Shown here piece after piece: positions 26,646-35,044 of a DNA stretch of 64,000 bases. The notes below the pieces were generated by a model. It saw only the letters and a list, made by a program, of their open reading frames with translations, made no database searches and had not been told where the DNA came from. The stretch comes from an uncultured Bacteroides sp. GTDB lineage: Bacteria > Bacteroidota > Bacteroidia > Bacteroidales > Bacteroidaceae. The translations under genes and the position numbers were made by a program. Every line of letters begins with the position of its first letter. Position 1 is the stretch's first letter. The stretch is taken from positions 1-64,000 of the forward strand of contig NZ_CAUFUE010000022.1 in the NCBI RefSeq assembly GCF_959029255.1, read 5' to 3'.

Positions 26646-28607
26646 ATGAAACACTTACCATTACTTGTATGTACTGCCGCCTGCGGGTTTTATTCCGCAC
26701 ACACCGCCGCAGCAGACAAAAAAAATGAAAGGCCCAACATTCTTTGGGTAACCTTTGAAGACACCAGCGCATACGAATTCGGTTGTTACGGCAACAAAGA
26801 CGTGCACACACCCAATGCCGACAGTCTGGCAGCCCAAGGCATACAGTTTATGAATGCATGGTCTGTAGCCCCGCAAAGTTCGGCAGCCCGTTCTTCACTC
26901 ATCACCGGATGCTACTCCACTACCTACGGAATGGATATCCATCCTGTTCCCTACGATACTCCTGCCGACATCTTCTTCCCACAGAAGTTGCGCGAAGCGG
27001 GTTATTATTGCACAAACAACAGCAAGACGCATTACAACTCCACCACCGATAATAAAATCTGCTGGGACGAATGTACACCTAAAGCCTCTTATAACAGCCC
27101 CAATCGTGGTAAAGACCAACCTTTCTTTGCCGTATTCAACACCGTAACCTCGCACATGGGACGTATCCGCACCTTCCACACCGACGGACGCAGGGACTAC
27201 ACCCAAGAAGGTATCTATCCTGAATTGCTCACCCTTCCTTCCTACGTTCCCGACCTACCCGAAGTGCGTTCCGACTACGCCGGTCACTTGGAAGCCGTAC
27301 AAGATGTGGACACCTGGTTGGGCTTCTACCTGAAAGATTTGAAGGACAAAGGACTGGATGACAACACCATTATATTCTTCTTCAGCGACCACGGCGGTTG
27401 CGTGCCACGCGGCAAGGGTTATTTGTACGAAAGTGGCCTGAACGTTCCCCTCATAGCCTACTTCCCTCCCAAATGGCAACACTTGGCGGGCGGTATCTCC
27501 GGGAAAGATTTCAGCCTAGTCAACTTCACCGACTTAGGCCCTACAGTACTCAGCCTTGCAGGAGTGAAACCTCCCAAACACATGCAAGGTAAAGCGCTTT
27601 TCGGCAAATTCGCAAGCAAAGAAAAACGCGAAATGCAATTTGCATTAGCTGCCAACCAACTGCACCACTTTATGCCCGTACGTGCCGTCACCGACGGACG
27701 CTTCAAGTACATCCGCAGCTATATCCCCTATCGCCAGTTTGCCTTGCGCAACTATTACCAATGGGGTATGCCGTCCAATAAAGCATGGGATAAACTCGTA
27801 CTGGGAGGATACAACACCAATCCCGACTGGCAGTTGACATTTGAAGCCCATCCGGCAGAAATGTTGTTCGACCTTGAAAAAGACCCCGGGGAGTTGCACG
27901 ATTTATCCGCCTCTCCCGAATATGCGGAAGTGCTGGCAAAGATGCGCAAAGGTTTGTCAGACCATGTACGTTCCACCCAAGACCTAGGCTTCTTCCTTCC
28001 AAACTCCCGTACCGGGCATATTCTTTATGAAACCGTACGTAAGGAAAAATATCCGTTGGAAGAACTGTACACACTTGTAGAAACCGCAGGAACAGCCACT
28101 CCCGCCGCCCTCCCGCTATTGGAGAAGGCCATTACCAGCCCCCGTCCCGACATGAGATTTTGGGGAGTGGTAGGATATGCCCAACTTGCCAGAGGAAAGC
28201 AAATCACCGCTTGTCCGCAAGCCTTGTCGGCACTTCTCCATGATGACAACCCTTACATCGCTTCCGAGGCGGCATACGCCGTTTCATACCTGGGTAAAGC
28301 ACAGGAAGGCATCTCCCGGCTGATTACCCCCGTAAAGGAAGAAGACAGAAAAATAGGATATTCTCCATTGGAATGCCTATCTTTAGACCCTGCCATGCGT
28401 GACTACATCCGCCCGTTCCTGCTACAATTGAAAGAAGCAGCAGAAAACCTGCCACGCATCCAGAATGAAGATGCCGGACTCATGGCACGTGGTATTCTCG
28501 TAAATCTGGGTGAGTTGGACATCAAGAACTTGCATGGTCCTGAAGCATACAAGAAAGGGTTGAAACTGAATTATGGACGCAGGCCGATGGTGCCATTGCC
28601 TTACTAA
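26646..28607 (+). CDS. S1-family sulfatase with HEAT-like C-terminus (N-sulfoglucosamine sulfohydrolase-like, S1_8 type)
   Basis: A 653-aa exported sulfatase. The ATG at 26646 gives a signal peptide ending AHTAAA; the open frame reaches further up but would run over the promoter. The formylglycine motif is S78-S-A-A-R-S-S-L-I-T-G, a relaxed serine form with A-A in place of P-S; the first metal pair is E38-D39 rather than D-D. Residues about 480-620 contain helical repeats (WGVVGYAQLARG, IASEAAYAVSYLG) like HEAT repeats. Overall likeness is to heparan N-sulfatases, which fits the locus. Exact position specificity cannot be read from sequence. Confidence 0.82.
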   Translation: MKHLPLLVCTAACGFYSAHTAAADKKNERPNILWVTFEDTSAYEFGCYGNKDVHTPNADSLAAQGIQFMNAWSVAPQSSAARSSLITGCYSTTYGMDIHPVPYDTPADIFFPQKLREAGYYCTNNSKTHYNSTTDNKICWDECTPKASYNSPNRGKDQPFFAVFNTVTSHMGRIRTFHTDGRRDYTQEGIYPELLTLPSYVPDLPEVRSDYAGHLEAVQDVDTWLGFYLKDLKDKGLDDNTIIFFFSDHGGCVPRGKGYLYESGLNVPLIAYFPPKWQHLAGGISGKDFSLVNFTDLGPTVLSLAGVKPPKHMQGKALFGKFASKEKREMQFALAANQLHHFMPVRAVTDGRFKYIRSYIPYRQFALRNYYQWGMPSNKAWDKLVLGGYNTNPDWQLTFEAHPAEMLFDLEKDPGELHDLSASPEYAEVLAKMRKGLSDHVRSTQDLGFFLPNSRTGHILYETVRKEKYPLEELYTLVETAGTATPAALPLLEKAITSPRPDMRFWGVVGYAQLARGKQITACPQALSALLHDDNPYIASEAAYAVSYLGKAQEGISRLITPVKEEDRKIGYSPLECLSLDPAMRDYIRPFLLQLKEAAENLPRIQNEDAGLMARGILVNLGELDIKNLHGPEAYKKGLKLNYGRRPMVPLPY

Positions 28608-28612
28608 ATGAT

Positions 28613-28751
28613 AATTTAGCGGCTTTGCCGCTAAAAGTTGATAGTTGATAGATAATAGTTGATAGTTACCATTCGGCATAATAGCGCAGCTCTCTATTAT
28701 CTATCAACTATCAACTATCATCTATCAACTTCGCGCTTCGCGCGACTAAAT
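28613..28751. repeat. Nested palindromic intergenic element
   Basis: The 186-bp gap holds a perfect 23-bp inverted repeat (28636-28658 with 28694-28716) built from the unit AGTTGATAG, a small hairpin around GCGGCTTTGCCGC, a GC-rich CGCGCTTCGCGCG hairpin, and outer 7-bp arms AATTTAG/CTAAATT. It may end or attenuate transcription before the PL13 gene. Confidence 0.75.
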
Positions 28752-28793
28752 TCCCATTTACTGATAAATAACAATACATAGAATTCAAAAAGA

Positions 28794-29948
28794 ATGAAAG
28801 TAACAACATTAATCGCCTTTTGCCTTCTGCCCGTGACGGCAACCTGCCACGCTCAATCCGCCAAGTTAGTCCCCCTGACGGAACGTGTCAACGTTCAAGC
28901 CGACTCGGCACGCACAAACCAGATTATCGATGGCCGCTGGGTAGCAGTAGGTACAGGTAAGCCGCACACTCTCCAATTAGATTATGCCCGTCCGTTCCAA
29001 GGCAAACCATCCTATCGTTTTGAACTGAAGCAGGAAGACAACACCTTGGAAGGTTATGCCAAAGGAGAAACCAAAGGGCGTGCCGAACTCTGCTACTGCT
29101 ATGCGGTGGCTAGTGATTTCCGCAACTATCCGGCGGATGAATATCTCAATGCCCAGAAAATGAAAACCGTATATCACTACGGCAAAGGCAGTTGCCCGCA
29201 AGGTTCATCCATGAACTACACTTTTTCCGTCTATATCCCCCGCACGTTGGACAAGGATGTGTCCACCATCTTCGCCCAATGGCACGGCATGCCAAGCCGC
29301 ACGCTGGTTTCCGACCCTTCGGGGAAAGTAACGAGACTGAGTGTAAAAGAATTCCTCGAACTGGAGAAACGCATGATTTTCAAGAAGAATATCGCACACG
29401 AGAAGATAATCAAAACCAACGCCAAAGGCGACACCCTCTACAAAGCAGGCAAGCCGAATGGTTGGCTCATCGAACAAGGCGGATATCCTCCCCTCGCCTT
29501 CGGCTTCTCACAAGGATATTTCTATATCAAAGCCAACTCAGACCGGAAATGGCTGAGCGACAAAACCGACCGTTGCAACGCTAACCCTGACAAAGCAGCC
29601 ATCATGCAGCCCGTCACTTCCCAATATAAAGCTTCCACAATCGCCTATAAAATGCCTTTCGACAGTTTTCCCAAAGACTGCTGGATAACTTTCCGGGTGA
29701 ATATCGACTGGACAAGCTACGGCAAAGAAGCGGAAACCATCCTCAAACCCGGTCGCCTAGATGTCACCATGGCGTATGACAAAGCCGGAAATGAAATTAA
29801 AAAGCACATCGTGAACAACAAGGAGATACTCATAGGCCGCAACGACGAAGAAGGTTATTATTTCAAATTCGGCATATATCGCGTAGGAAACAGTACAATC
29901 CCGGTTTGCTACAACCTGGCAGGCTACGAGGAGCATGCACGCAATTAG
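28794..29948 (+). CDS. Heparinase I (heparin lyase, PL13)
   Basis: A 384-aa exported beta-jelly-roll lyase, the same length as Pedobacter heparinus heparinase I. C134 and H202 match, offset by one, the reported C135 and H203 of that enzyme; the basic KKNIAHEK heparin-binding stretch, the QWHGMPSR loop with H164 and the YYFKFGIYR strand near the C-terminus are conserved. It cleaves highly sulfated heparin-type stretches to unsaturated oligosaccharides. In B. thetaiotaomicron the PL13 gene is separate from the main heparin operon as well. No clear -7 box is seen just upstream. Confidence 0.95.
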   Translation: MKVTTLIAFCLLPVTATCHAQSAKLVPLTERVNVQADSARTNQIIDGRWVAVGTGKPHTLQLDYARPFQGKPSYRFELKQEDNTLEGYAKGETKGRAELCYCYAVASDFRNYPADEYLNAQKMKTVYHYGKGSCPQGSSMNYTFSVYIPRTLDKDVSTIFAQWHGMPSRTLVSDPSGKVTRLSVKEFLELEKRMIFKKNIAHEKIIKTNAKGDTLYKAGKPNGWLIEQGGYPPLAFGFSQGYFYIKANSDRKWLSDKTDRCNANPDKAAIMQPVTSQYKASTIAYKMPFDSFPKDCWITFRVNIDWTSYGKEAETILKPGRLDVTMAYDKAGNEIKKHIVNNKEILIGRNDEEGYYFKFGIYRVGNSTIPVCYNLAGYEEHARN

Positions 29949-30051
29949 CGCATTGTATGTATACTACCTGAGAAAGGAATACAAATGATACTTTATTTTT
30001 CAACACGGAGGTACAGAGTCTAAGGTATCTCAAAATACGCCTGAAGATTTC

Positions 30052-30120
30052 TTTTAGGCACGGATTACACGGATTTCACGGATTCTCTTTATTCTTTTTC
30101 CGTGTAATCCGTGCCTAAAA
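30052..30120. repeat. Perfect 22-bp inverted repeat between convergent genes
   Basis: Arms 30052-30073 and 30099-30120 are exact complements; the core GGATTACACGGA recurs in altered form at 36394-36476. It lies between the convergent PL13 and MATE genes and could end both transcripts. Confidence 0.8.
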
Positions 30121-30184
30121 AGAAACAAATAGTAAGCGATTTTTTATTTTGACATGCCTTCAACTCCGTATCCTCTGTGATGAA

Positions 30185-31534
30185 CTAAGCCTTTTCCCTG
30201 AACTGGCGAAACTGCCAAATCAGCATCGCCGCAGCTATCAGGCTCGCAATGAGGTCGGACACAGGCATGCTGTACCACACTCCCGCCGTGCCATAGAAAC
30301 GGGGCAGAATGAGCAAACAAGGAAGCAGTACCACCATCTGGCGGGTAAGGGAAAGAAAGATTGCCTTACTCGCCATTCCTATACTCTGGAAGAAATTCGC
30401 AGTCACCATCTGGAAACCGATAATCGGGAAGAATATCACCACAATCTGCAGTCCCCTTGCCGAAATATCAATCAATTCCGCATCCGATGTAAAGATGCTC
30501 ACCACCAAATCGGGCATCAGCATCCCCACCAAAAAGCCGAAAGTGGTCACTCCCGTAGCAAAGATTATCGTCAGTTTCAGCACCCGGTTCACGCGGTGGT
30601 ATTGCTTCGCCCCGAAATTGTATCCGGCAATGGGCTGCATACCTTGATTCAGCCCCATCACAATCATTACAATGATAAACACCAACCGGTTTACAATTCC
30701 GAACGCTCCGATAGCCAAGTCGCCGCCATGCTCCTTCAACCCCTGATTGATGAGGATAACGATGAAGCAAGCCGCCAGGTTCATCAGGAAAGGAGACATA
30801 CCGATAGCCAGCGAGTCGAATACAATCTTACGTTTCAGTCGGAAAATGCCCCTATGAAAATGCAACAGTTCTTCCTTGTTACTGAACAATTTAAACTGCC
30901 ACAAGAGCGATATGACCTGAGCCACAATCGTAGCGATGGCGGCACCGCGTATGCCCCAGCCGAAACCGTAGATGAACAGCGGGTCGAGTATCGTATTGAT
31001 AACCACCGTAGCTATGGTGGCATACATCGCCTTCTGCGGATGTCCCGAAGAACGGAGCACGGCATTCAGCCCCAGATAAAGATGGGTCACGGCATTTCCC
31101 AGCAGAATAATCTGCATATAGTCTCGCGCGTAACCTATTGTCTGGTCACTACCGCCGAAGAAATAAAGGATAGGGTCGAGAAAAGCCATCACAATGACCG
31201 TGAAAGCCACACCCAGCAAAATATTCAGTACCACCACATTACCCAGCACCCGCTGCGCGGTGTCATAATCTTTTTGTCCCAGCCTTACGGAAATCAAAGT
31301 AGACGCACCCACTCCGACCAGCGAACCGAATGCCGCAGCAAGATTCATCAGCGGAAAGGTCAACGCCAGTCCCGAAATTGCCATAGTTCCCACTCCGTGA
31401 CCGATGAAGATGCTGTCCACCATATTATATAAAGAAGATGCCGTCATAGCGATAATCGCCGGAACGGCATATTGCATCAATAGTTTCCCAATGCTCTCTG
31501 TGCCCAACGCTGTGGGTGTCTTTTGTCCTGCCAT
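30185..31534 (-). CDS. MATE-family multidrug/sodium exporter
   Basis: A 449-aa membrane protein with 12 hydrophobic segments and MATE features (GLALTFPLMNLAAAFGSLVGVGASTLISVRLGQ in the first half and a related stretch in the second). It expels drugs or metabolites using an ion gradient. It is transcribed alone from the -7 box at 31563-31570. A decayed copy of its middle part sits just upstream at about 31626-31741. Confidence 0.92.
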   Translation of the reverse strand: MAGQKTPTALGTESIGKLLMQYAVPAIIAMTASSLYNMVDSIFIGHGVGTMAISGLALTFPLMNLAAAFGSLVGVGASTLISVRLGQKDYDTAQRVLGNVVVLNILLGVAFTVIVMAFLDPILYFFGGSDQTIGYARDYMQIILLGNAVTHLYLGLNAVLRSSGHPQKAMYATIATVVINTILDPLFIYGFGWGIRGAAIATIVAQVISLLWQFKLFSNKEELLHFHRGIFRLKRKIVFDSLAIGMSPFLMNLAACFIVILINQGLKEHGGDLAIGAFGIVNRLVFIIVMIVMGLNQGMQPIAGYNFGAKQYHRVNRVLKLTIIFATGVTTFGFLVGMLMPDLVVSIFTSDAELIDISARGLQIVVIFFPIIGFQMVTANFFQSIGMASKAIFLSLTRQMVVLLPCLLILPRFYGTAGVWYSMPVSDLIASLIAAAMLIWQFRQFREKA

Positions 31535-31562
31535 ACTAATACCTTATTTCCTTTTGAGGGTG

Positions 31563-31570
31563 CAAAGGTA
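31563..31570 (-). promoter_or_regulatory. -7 box of the MATE gene
   Basis: TACCTTTG on the minus strand, 29 bp before the start codon. Confidence 0.6.
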
Positions 31571-31625
31571 CTCAATTTTTTGCAAAAATCGAGTCACAAA
31601 CCATTCAATAAAAAAAGCGTAGGAA

Positions 31626-31741
31626 CACCTGAACCACAATCGCAGCGACAGCCACCCTACGGATGTCCGGAAGAGCGAAGCAACAGCATCCGGTCCCGGA
31701 TAAAAATGGAGCACGACATTCCCCGGCAAGATAATCTGCAA
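31626..31741 (-). pseudogene. Decayed partial copy of the MATE gene
   Basis: The minus strand encodes MQIILPGNVVLHFYPGPDAV, then LRSSGHP and a stop in another frame. This matches MQIILLGNAVTHLYLGLNAVLRSSGHPQ inside the intact neighbour (31025-31116 region). Frameshift plus stop mark it as a remnant. Confidence 0.75.
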
Positions 31742-31783
31742 TTAACCGCTTTCAGTCATTTCTTCCATACCAACACCTTATCT

Positions 31784-31868
31784 TATCCGTAGTTACTCCG
31801 TAGTTTCTCCATGCAAAGTACCATAAATACAGGGAAACTATGGGTAAACTACGGAGCAACTACGGATA
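31784..31868. repeat. 23-bp inverted repeat before lysS
   Basis: Arms 31784-31806 and 31846-31868 (containing CCGTAGTTACTCCGTAGTTT) pair with one mismatch. It lies in the 497-bp gap between MATE and lysS, which otherwise holds the MATE remnant and the two promoters. Confidence 0.75.
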
Positions 31869-31995
31869 TGATATAGATTTTATACGATTTTAAAGCTGCT
31901 TTGCGCAAAACCGGAAAGCCATACCGGACAGGTATAAAAGAGAACCCCTACGCTTTATTTGGAGGAAAAGGTTGGCTTATCTGAAAAATGTTTCG

Positions 31996-32003
31996 TATTT
32001 TTG
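31996..32003 (+). promoter_or_regulatory. -7 box of lysS
   Basis: TATTTTTG matches TAnnTTTG, 29 bp before the ATG at 32032. Confidence 0.6.
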
Positions 32004-32031
32004 CCCCCAAATTGAGTTGAATAATAACGAT

Positions 32032-33762
32032 ATGAACGTTTTAGAACTAAGTGAACAAGAAATCATTCGTCGTAACAGCATGAATGAACTTCGCGCGATG
32101 GGCATCGAGCCCTATCCCGCAGCAGAGTATGTAACCAACGCTTTCTCTACCGATATTAAAGCCGAATTCAAAGATGACGCGGAACCGCGCCAAGTGTCCG
32201 TAGCCGGACGTATGATGAGCCGCCGTGTCATGGGGAAAGCATCTTTCATCGAATTACAGGACTCCAAAGGACGCATCCAGGTGTACATCACCCGCGATGA
32301 CATCTGCCCGGGCGAAGACAAGGAAATGTACAACACCGTGTTCAAACGCTTGCTCGACTTGGGCGACTTCATCGGCATCGAAGGTTTTGTATTCCGCACC
32401 CAGATGGGCGAAATCAGTATCCATGCCAAGAAGCTGACCGTACTCTCCAAGAGCATCAAACCGCTGCCTATCGTAAAATACAAGGACGGCGTGGCTTACG
32501 ACTCTTTTGAAGACCCGGAGCTACGTTATCGCCAACGCTACGTAGACCTCATTGTAAATGAAGGTGTAAAGGAAACTTTCCTGAAACGCGCCACCGTCAT
32601 CAAGACCTTGCGCGCCGTGCTGGACGAAGCCGGATATACCGAAGTAGAGACCCCCATCCTGCAATCCATCCCCGGCGGGGCGAGCGCACGTCCGTTCATC
32701 ACCCACCACAATTCACTGGATATGGACCTCTACCTGCGCATCGCTACGGAGCTTTATCTGAAACGACTGATTGTAGGCGGTTTTGAAGGTGTATATGAAA
32801 TCGGAAAGAACTTCCGCAACGAGGGTATGGACAAGAACCACAATCCCGAATTCACTTGCATGGAACTCTACGTGCAATATAAAGATTATAACTGGATGAT
32901 GAGTTTCACCGAGAAGTTGCTGGAGCGCATCTGTATCGCCGTAAACGGTTGTACGGAAACCACCATCGACGGAAAAACCATCAGTTTCAAAGCTCCTTAC
33001 CGCCGTCTGCCCATCCTGGAAGCCATTCAGGAGAAGACGGGCTACGACCTCAACGGCAAGAGCGAAGACGAAATACGCCAGGTGTGCCGTGAATTGAAAA
33101 TGGAGATTGACGATACCATGGGCAAGGGCAAGCTGATTGATGAAATCTTCGGCGAATTCTGCGAAGGTACGTTCATACAGCCTACTTTCATCACCGACTA
33201 TCCGGTAGAGATGAGCCCGCTGACCAAGATGCACCGCAGCAAACCGGGACTGACCGAACGCTTCGAACTGATGGTGAACGGCAAGGAACTGGCGAATGCC
33301 TACAGCGAGCTGAACGACCCCATCGACCAGGAGGAACGCTTCAAAGACCAGCTGAGACTGAGCGAGAAGGGAGACGACGAGGCTATGTTCATCGACCGGG
33401 ACTTCCTGAAAGCGCTGCAATATGGCATGCCTCCCACATCAGGTATCGGTATCGGTATCGACCGTCTGACGATGTTGATGACCGGACAGTCATTCATCCA
33501 GGAAGTGTTGTTCTTCCCGCAAATGCGTCCCGAGAAAATGGTGCCGAAAGATGCGCCCGCCAAGTTCATGGAACTGGGCATCCCCGAAGAATGGGTAGCC
33601 GTTATTCAGAAAGCGGGTTATAACCTCGTAGCTGACATGAAAGATGTGAACCCGCAGAAACTGCACATGGACATCTGCGGCATCAACAAAAAGTATAAAC
33701 TGGAACTGACAAACCCGACCGTAAATGAAGTTGCTGACTGGGTCGAGAAAATTAAGAATTAA
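32032..33762 (+). CDS. lysS: Lysine--tRNA ligase (class II)
   Basis: A 576-aa class II lysyl-tRNA synthetase: N-terminal OB fold (about 55-150), motif 2 FRNEGMDKNHNPEFTCMELY and motif 3 GIGIGIDRLTML, plus a C-terminal extension typical of Bacteroidota. It charges tRNA-Lys in the cytoplasm. The start at 32032 follows the -7 box; an upstream in-frame ATG at 31972 precedes the promoter. The gpsA gene follows after a hairpin-bearing gap. Confidence 0.97.
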   Translation: MNVLELSEQEIIRRNSMNELRAMGIEPYPAAEYVTNAFSTDIKAEFKDDAEPRQVSVAGRMMSRRVMGKASFIELQDSKGRIQVYITRDDICPGEDKEMYNTVFKRLLDLGDFIGIEGFVFRTQMGEISIHAKKLTVLSKSIKPLPIVKYKDGVAYDSFEDPELRYRQRYVDLIVNEGVKETFLKRATVIKTLRAVLDEAGYTEVETPILQSIPGGASARPFITHHNSLDMDLYLRIATELYLKRLIVGGFEGVYEIGKNFRNEGMDKNHNPEFTCMELYVQYKDYNWMMSFTEKLLERICIAVNGCTETTIDGKTISFKAPYRRLPILEAIQEKTGYDLNGKSEDEIRQVCRELKMEIDDTMGKGKLIDEIFGEFCEGTFIQPTFITDYPVEMSPLTKMHRSKPGLTERFELMVNGKELANAYSELNDPIDQEERFKDQLRLSEKGDDEAMFIDRDFLKALQYGMPPTSGIGIGIDRLTMLMTGQSFIQEVLFFPQMRPEKMVPKDAPAKFMELGIPEEWVAVIQKAGYNLVADMKDVNPQKLHMDICGINKKYKLELTNPTVNEVADWVEKIKN

Positions 33763-33764
33763 AG

Positions 33765-33842
33765 AATTAAAAATTAAATAAGCTAAATTAAAGATAAGAG
33801 GAGGATGAAAGCAGTCCTTTTTTCCTCCTTTAATTTTTAATT
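33765..33842. repeat. Nested inverted repeats between lysS and gpsA
   Basis: Outer 14-bp perfect arms AATTAAAAATTAAA (33765-33778) and 33829-33842, with inner AGGAGGA (33799) and TCCTCCT (33823). Terminator- or attenuator-like. Confidence 0.7.
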
Positions 33843-33861
33843 TTTAATTATTAATTTCGAT

Positions 33862-34857
33862 ATGAAACTACCCGGTAAGATAGCCATCATGGGCGGAGGA
33901 AGTTGGGCGACAGCCATTGCCAAAATGGTACTGGCGCAACAAGACACTATTAATTGGTATATGCGGCGCGACGACCGCATTGCCGATTTCAAGCGCCTTG
34001 GCCACAATCCTGCCTACCTGACGGGCGTCAAATTCGACACGAAGCGTATCAACTTCAATTCCAACATCAATGATGTGGTGAAAGAATCGGATACGCTTAT
34101 CTTCGTCACCCCTTCTCCCTATCTGAAATCCCACTTGAAGAAACTCAAAACGAAGATTAAGGATAAATTCATCATCACCGCCATCAAGGGTATTGTGCCC
34201 GACGATAATGTGATTGTCTCGGAATATTTCAGAAAGGAATATGGCGTACCGCCTGAAAATATAGCCGTACTGGCAGGTCCCTGCCATGCAGAGGAAGTGG
34301 CGCTGGAACGCCTTTCTTACCTGACAATCGCTTGCCCGGATACCGACAAGGCTTGCACCTTTGCCCGCCGATTGGCAAACTCGTTTATCAAGACATCCGT
34401 CAGCAATGATGTTGCCGGCATAGAATATGGTTCTGTGCTGAAGAACGTATATGCCATTGCAGCCGGTATTTGCAGCGGTCTGAAATATGGTGACAACTTC
34501 CAGGCAGTGCTGATGTCCAACGCCATACAAGAAATGAACCGCTTCCTGCAAACGGTGCATCCGTTGAACCGAAACATCAATGATTCTGTTTATCTGGGTG
34601 ACATGCTGGTGACGGGATATTCCAACTTCAGCCGTAACCGTACGTTCGGTACGATGATTGGCAAAGGTTATTCCGTGAAAAGCGCGCAAATTGAAATGGA
34701 AATGATAGCGGAAGGCTACTATGGCACGAAGTGTATCAAGGAAATCAATAAGCATCATCACGTCAACATGCCGATACTGGATGCCGTATACAATATATTG
34801 TATGAACGCATCTCGCCGATGATTGAAATTAAGTTGCTGACCGACTCGTTCAGATGA
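33862..34857 (+). CDS. gpsA: Glycerol-3-phosphate dehydrogenase [NAD(P)+]
   Basis: A 331-aa enzyme with the dinucleotide-binding start IAIMGGGSWATAIAK, the KGIVPDDNVIVSEYF segment, and the substrate-site block GIEYGSVLKNVYAIAAGICSGLKYGDN containing the catalytic lysine. It reduces dihydroxyacetone phosphate to glycerol 3-phosphate for phospholipid synthesis. It lies between lysS and pgi on the same strand, each separated by a repeat-bearing gap. Confidence 0.97.
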   Translation: MKLPGKIAIMGGGSWATAIAKMVLAQQDTINWYMRRDDRIADFKRLGHNPAYLTGVKFDTKRINFNSNINDVVKESDTLIFVTPSPYLKSHLKKLKTKIKDKFIITAIKGIVPDDNVIVSEYFRKEYGVPPENIAVLAGPCHAEEVALERLSYLTIACPDTDKACTFARRLANSFIKTSVSNDVAGIEYGSVLKNVYAIAAGICSGLKYGDNFQAVLMSNAIQEMNRFLQTVHPLNRNINDSVYLGDMLVTGYSNFSRNRTFGTMIGKGYSVKSAQIEMEMIAEGYYGTKCIKEINKHHHVNMPILDAVYNILYERISPMIEIKLLTDSFR

Positions 34858-34865
34858 GAAACGAG

Positions 34866-35034
34866 GAGAGGAGTTGACAAAGAGACAAGGAGACAAGTTG
34901 ACAAGGAAACAAGTTGACTAGTTGACAAGGATACAAGAAAACGATTTGACAAGAGAACAAGTTGTCAAGAGAACAAGAAGGCAGAAAGTATCTTCCTTGT
35001 TTACTTGTCAACTTGTTCACTCGTCAACTAAAAA
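34866..35034. repeat. Degenerate TTGACAAG repeat array with inverted tail
   Basis: Seven or more irregular copies of a unit like GTTGACAAGGANACAA run from 34866 to about 34970, then inverted copies (ACTTGTCAACTTGTTCAC, about 35000-35030) allow a long imperfect hairpin. It fills the gpsA-pgi gap; no gene is seen. Confidence 0.7.
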
Positions 35035-35044
35035 CTAAAATATC

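Noticed and set aside
30149..31432. Long plus-strand open frame of 427 codons over the MATE gene
   Set aside because: It is the complement of the MATE gene, has histidine/glutamine-rich shadow composition and no family pattern.
33868..34896. Long minus-strand frame opposite gpsA
   Set aside because: It mirrors gpsA, whose motifs are complete on the plus strand; no independent start signal or domain.
34866..35034. Possible CRISPR array
   Set aside because: The repeated unit is only ~13 bp and degenerate, there are no unique spacers of regular length, and no cas genes are in the window.
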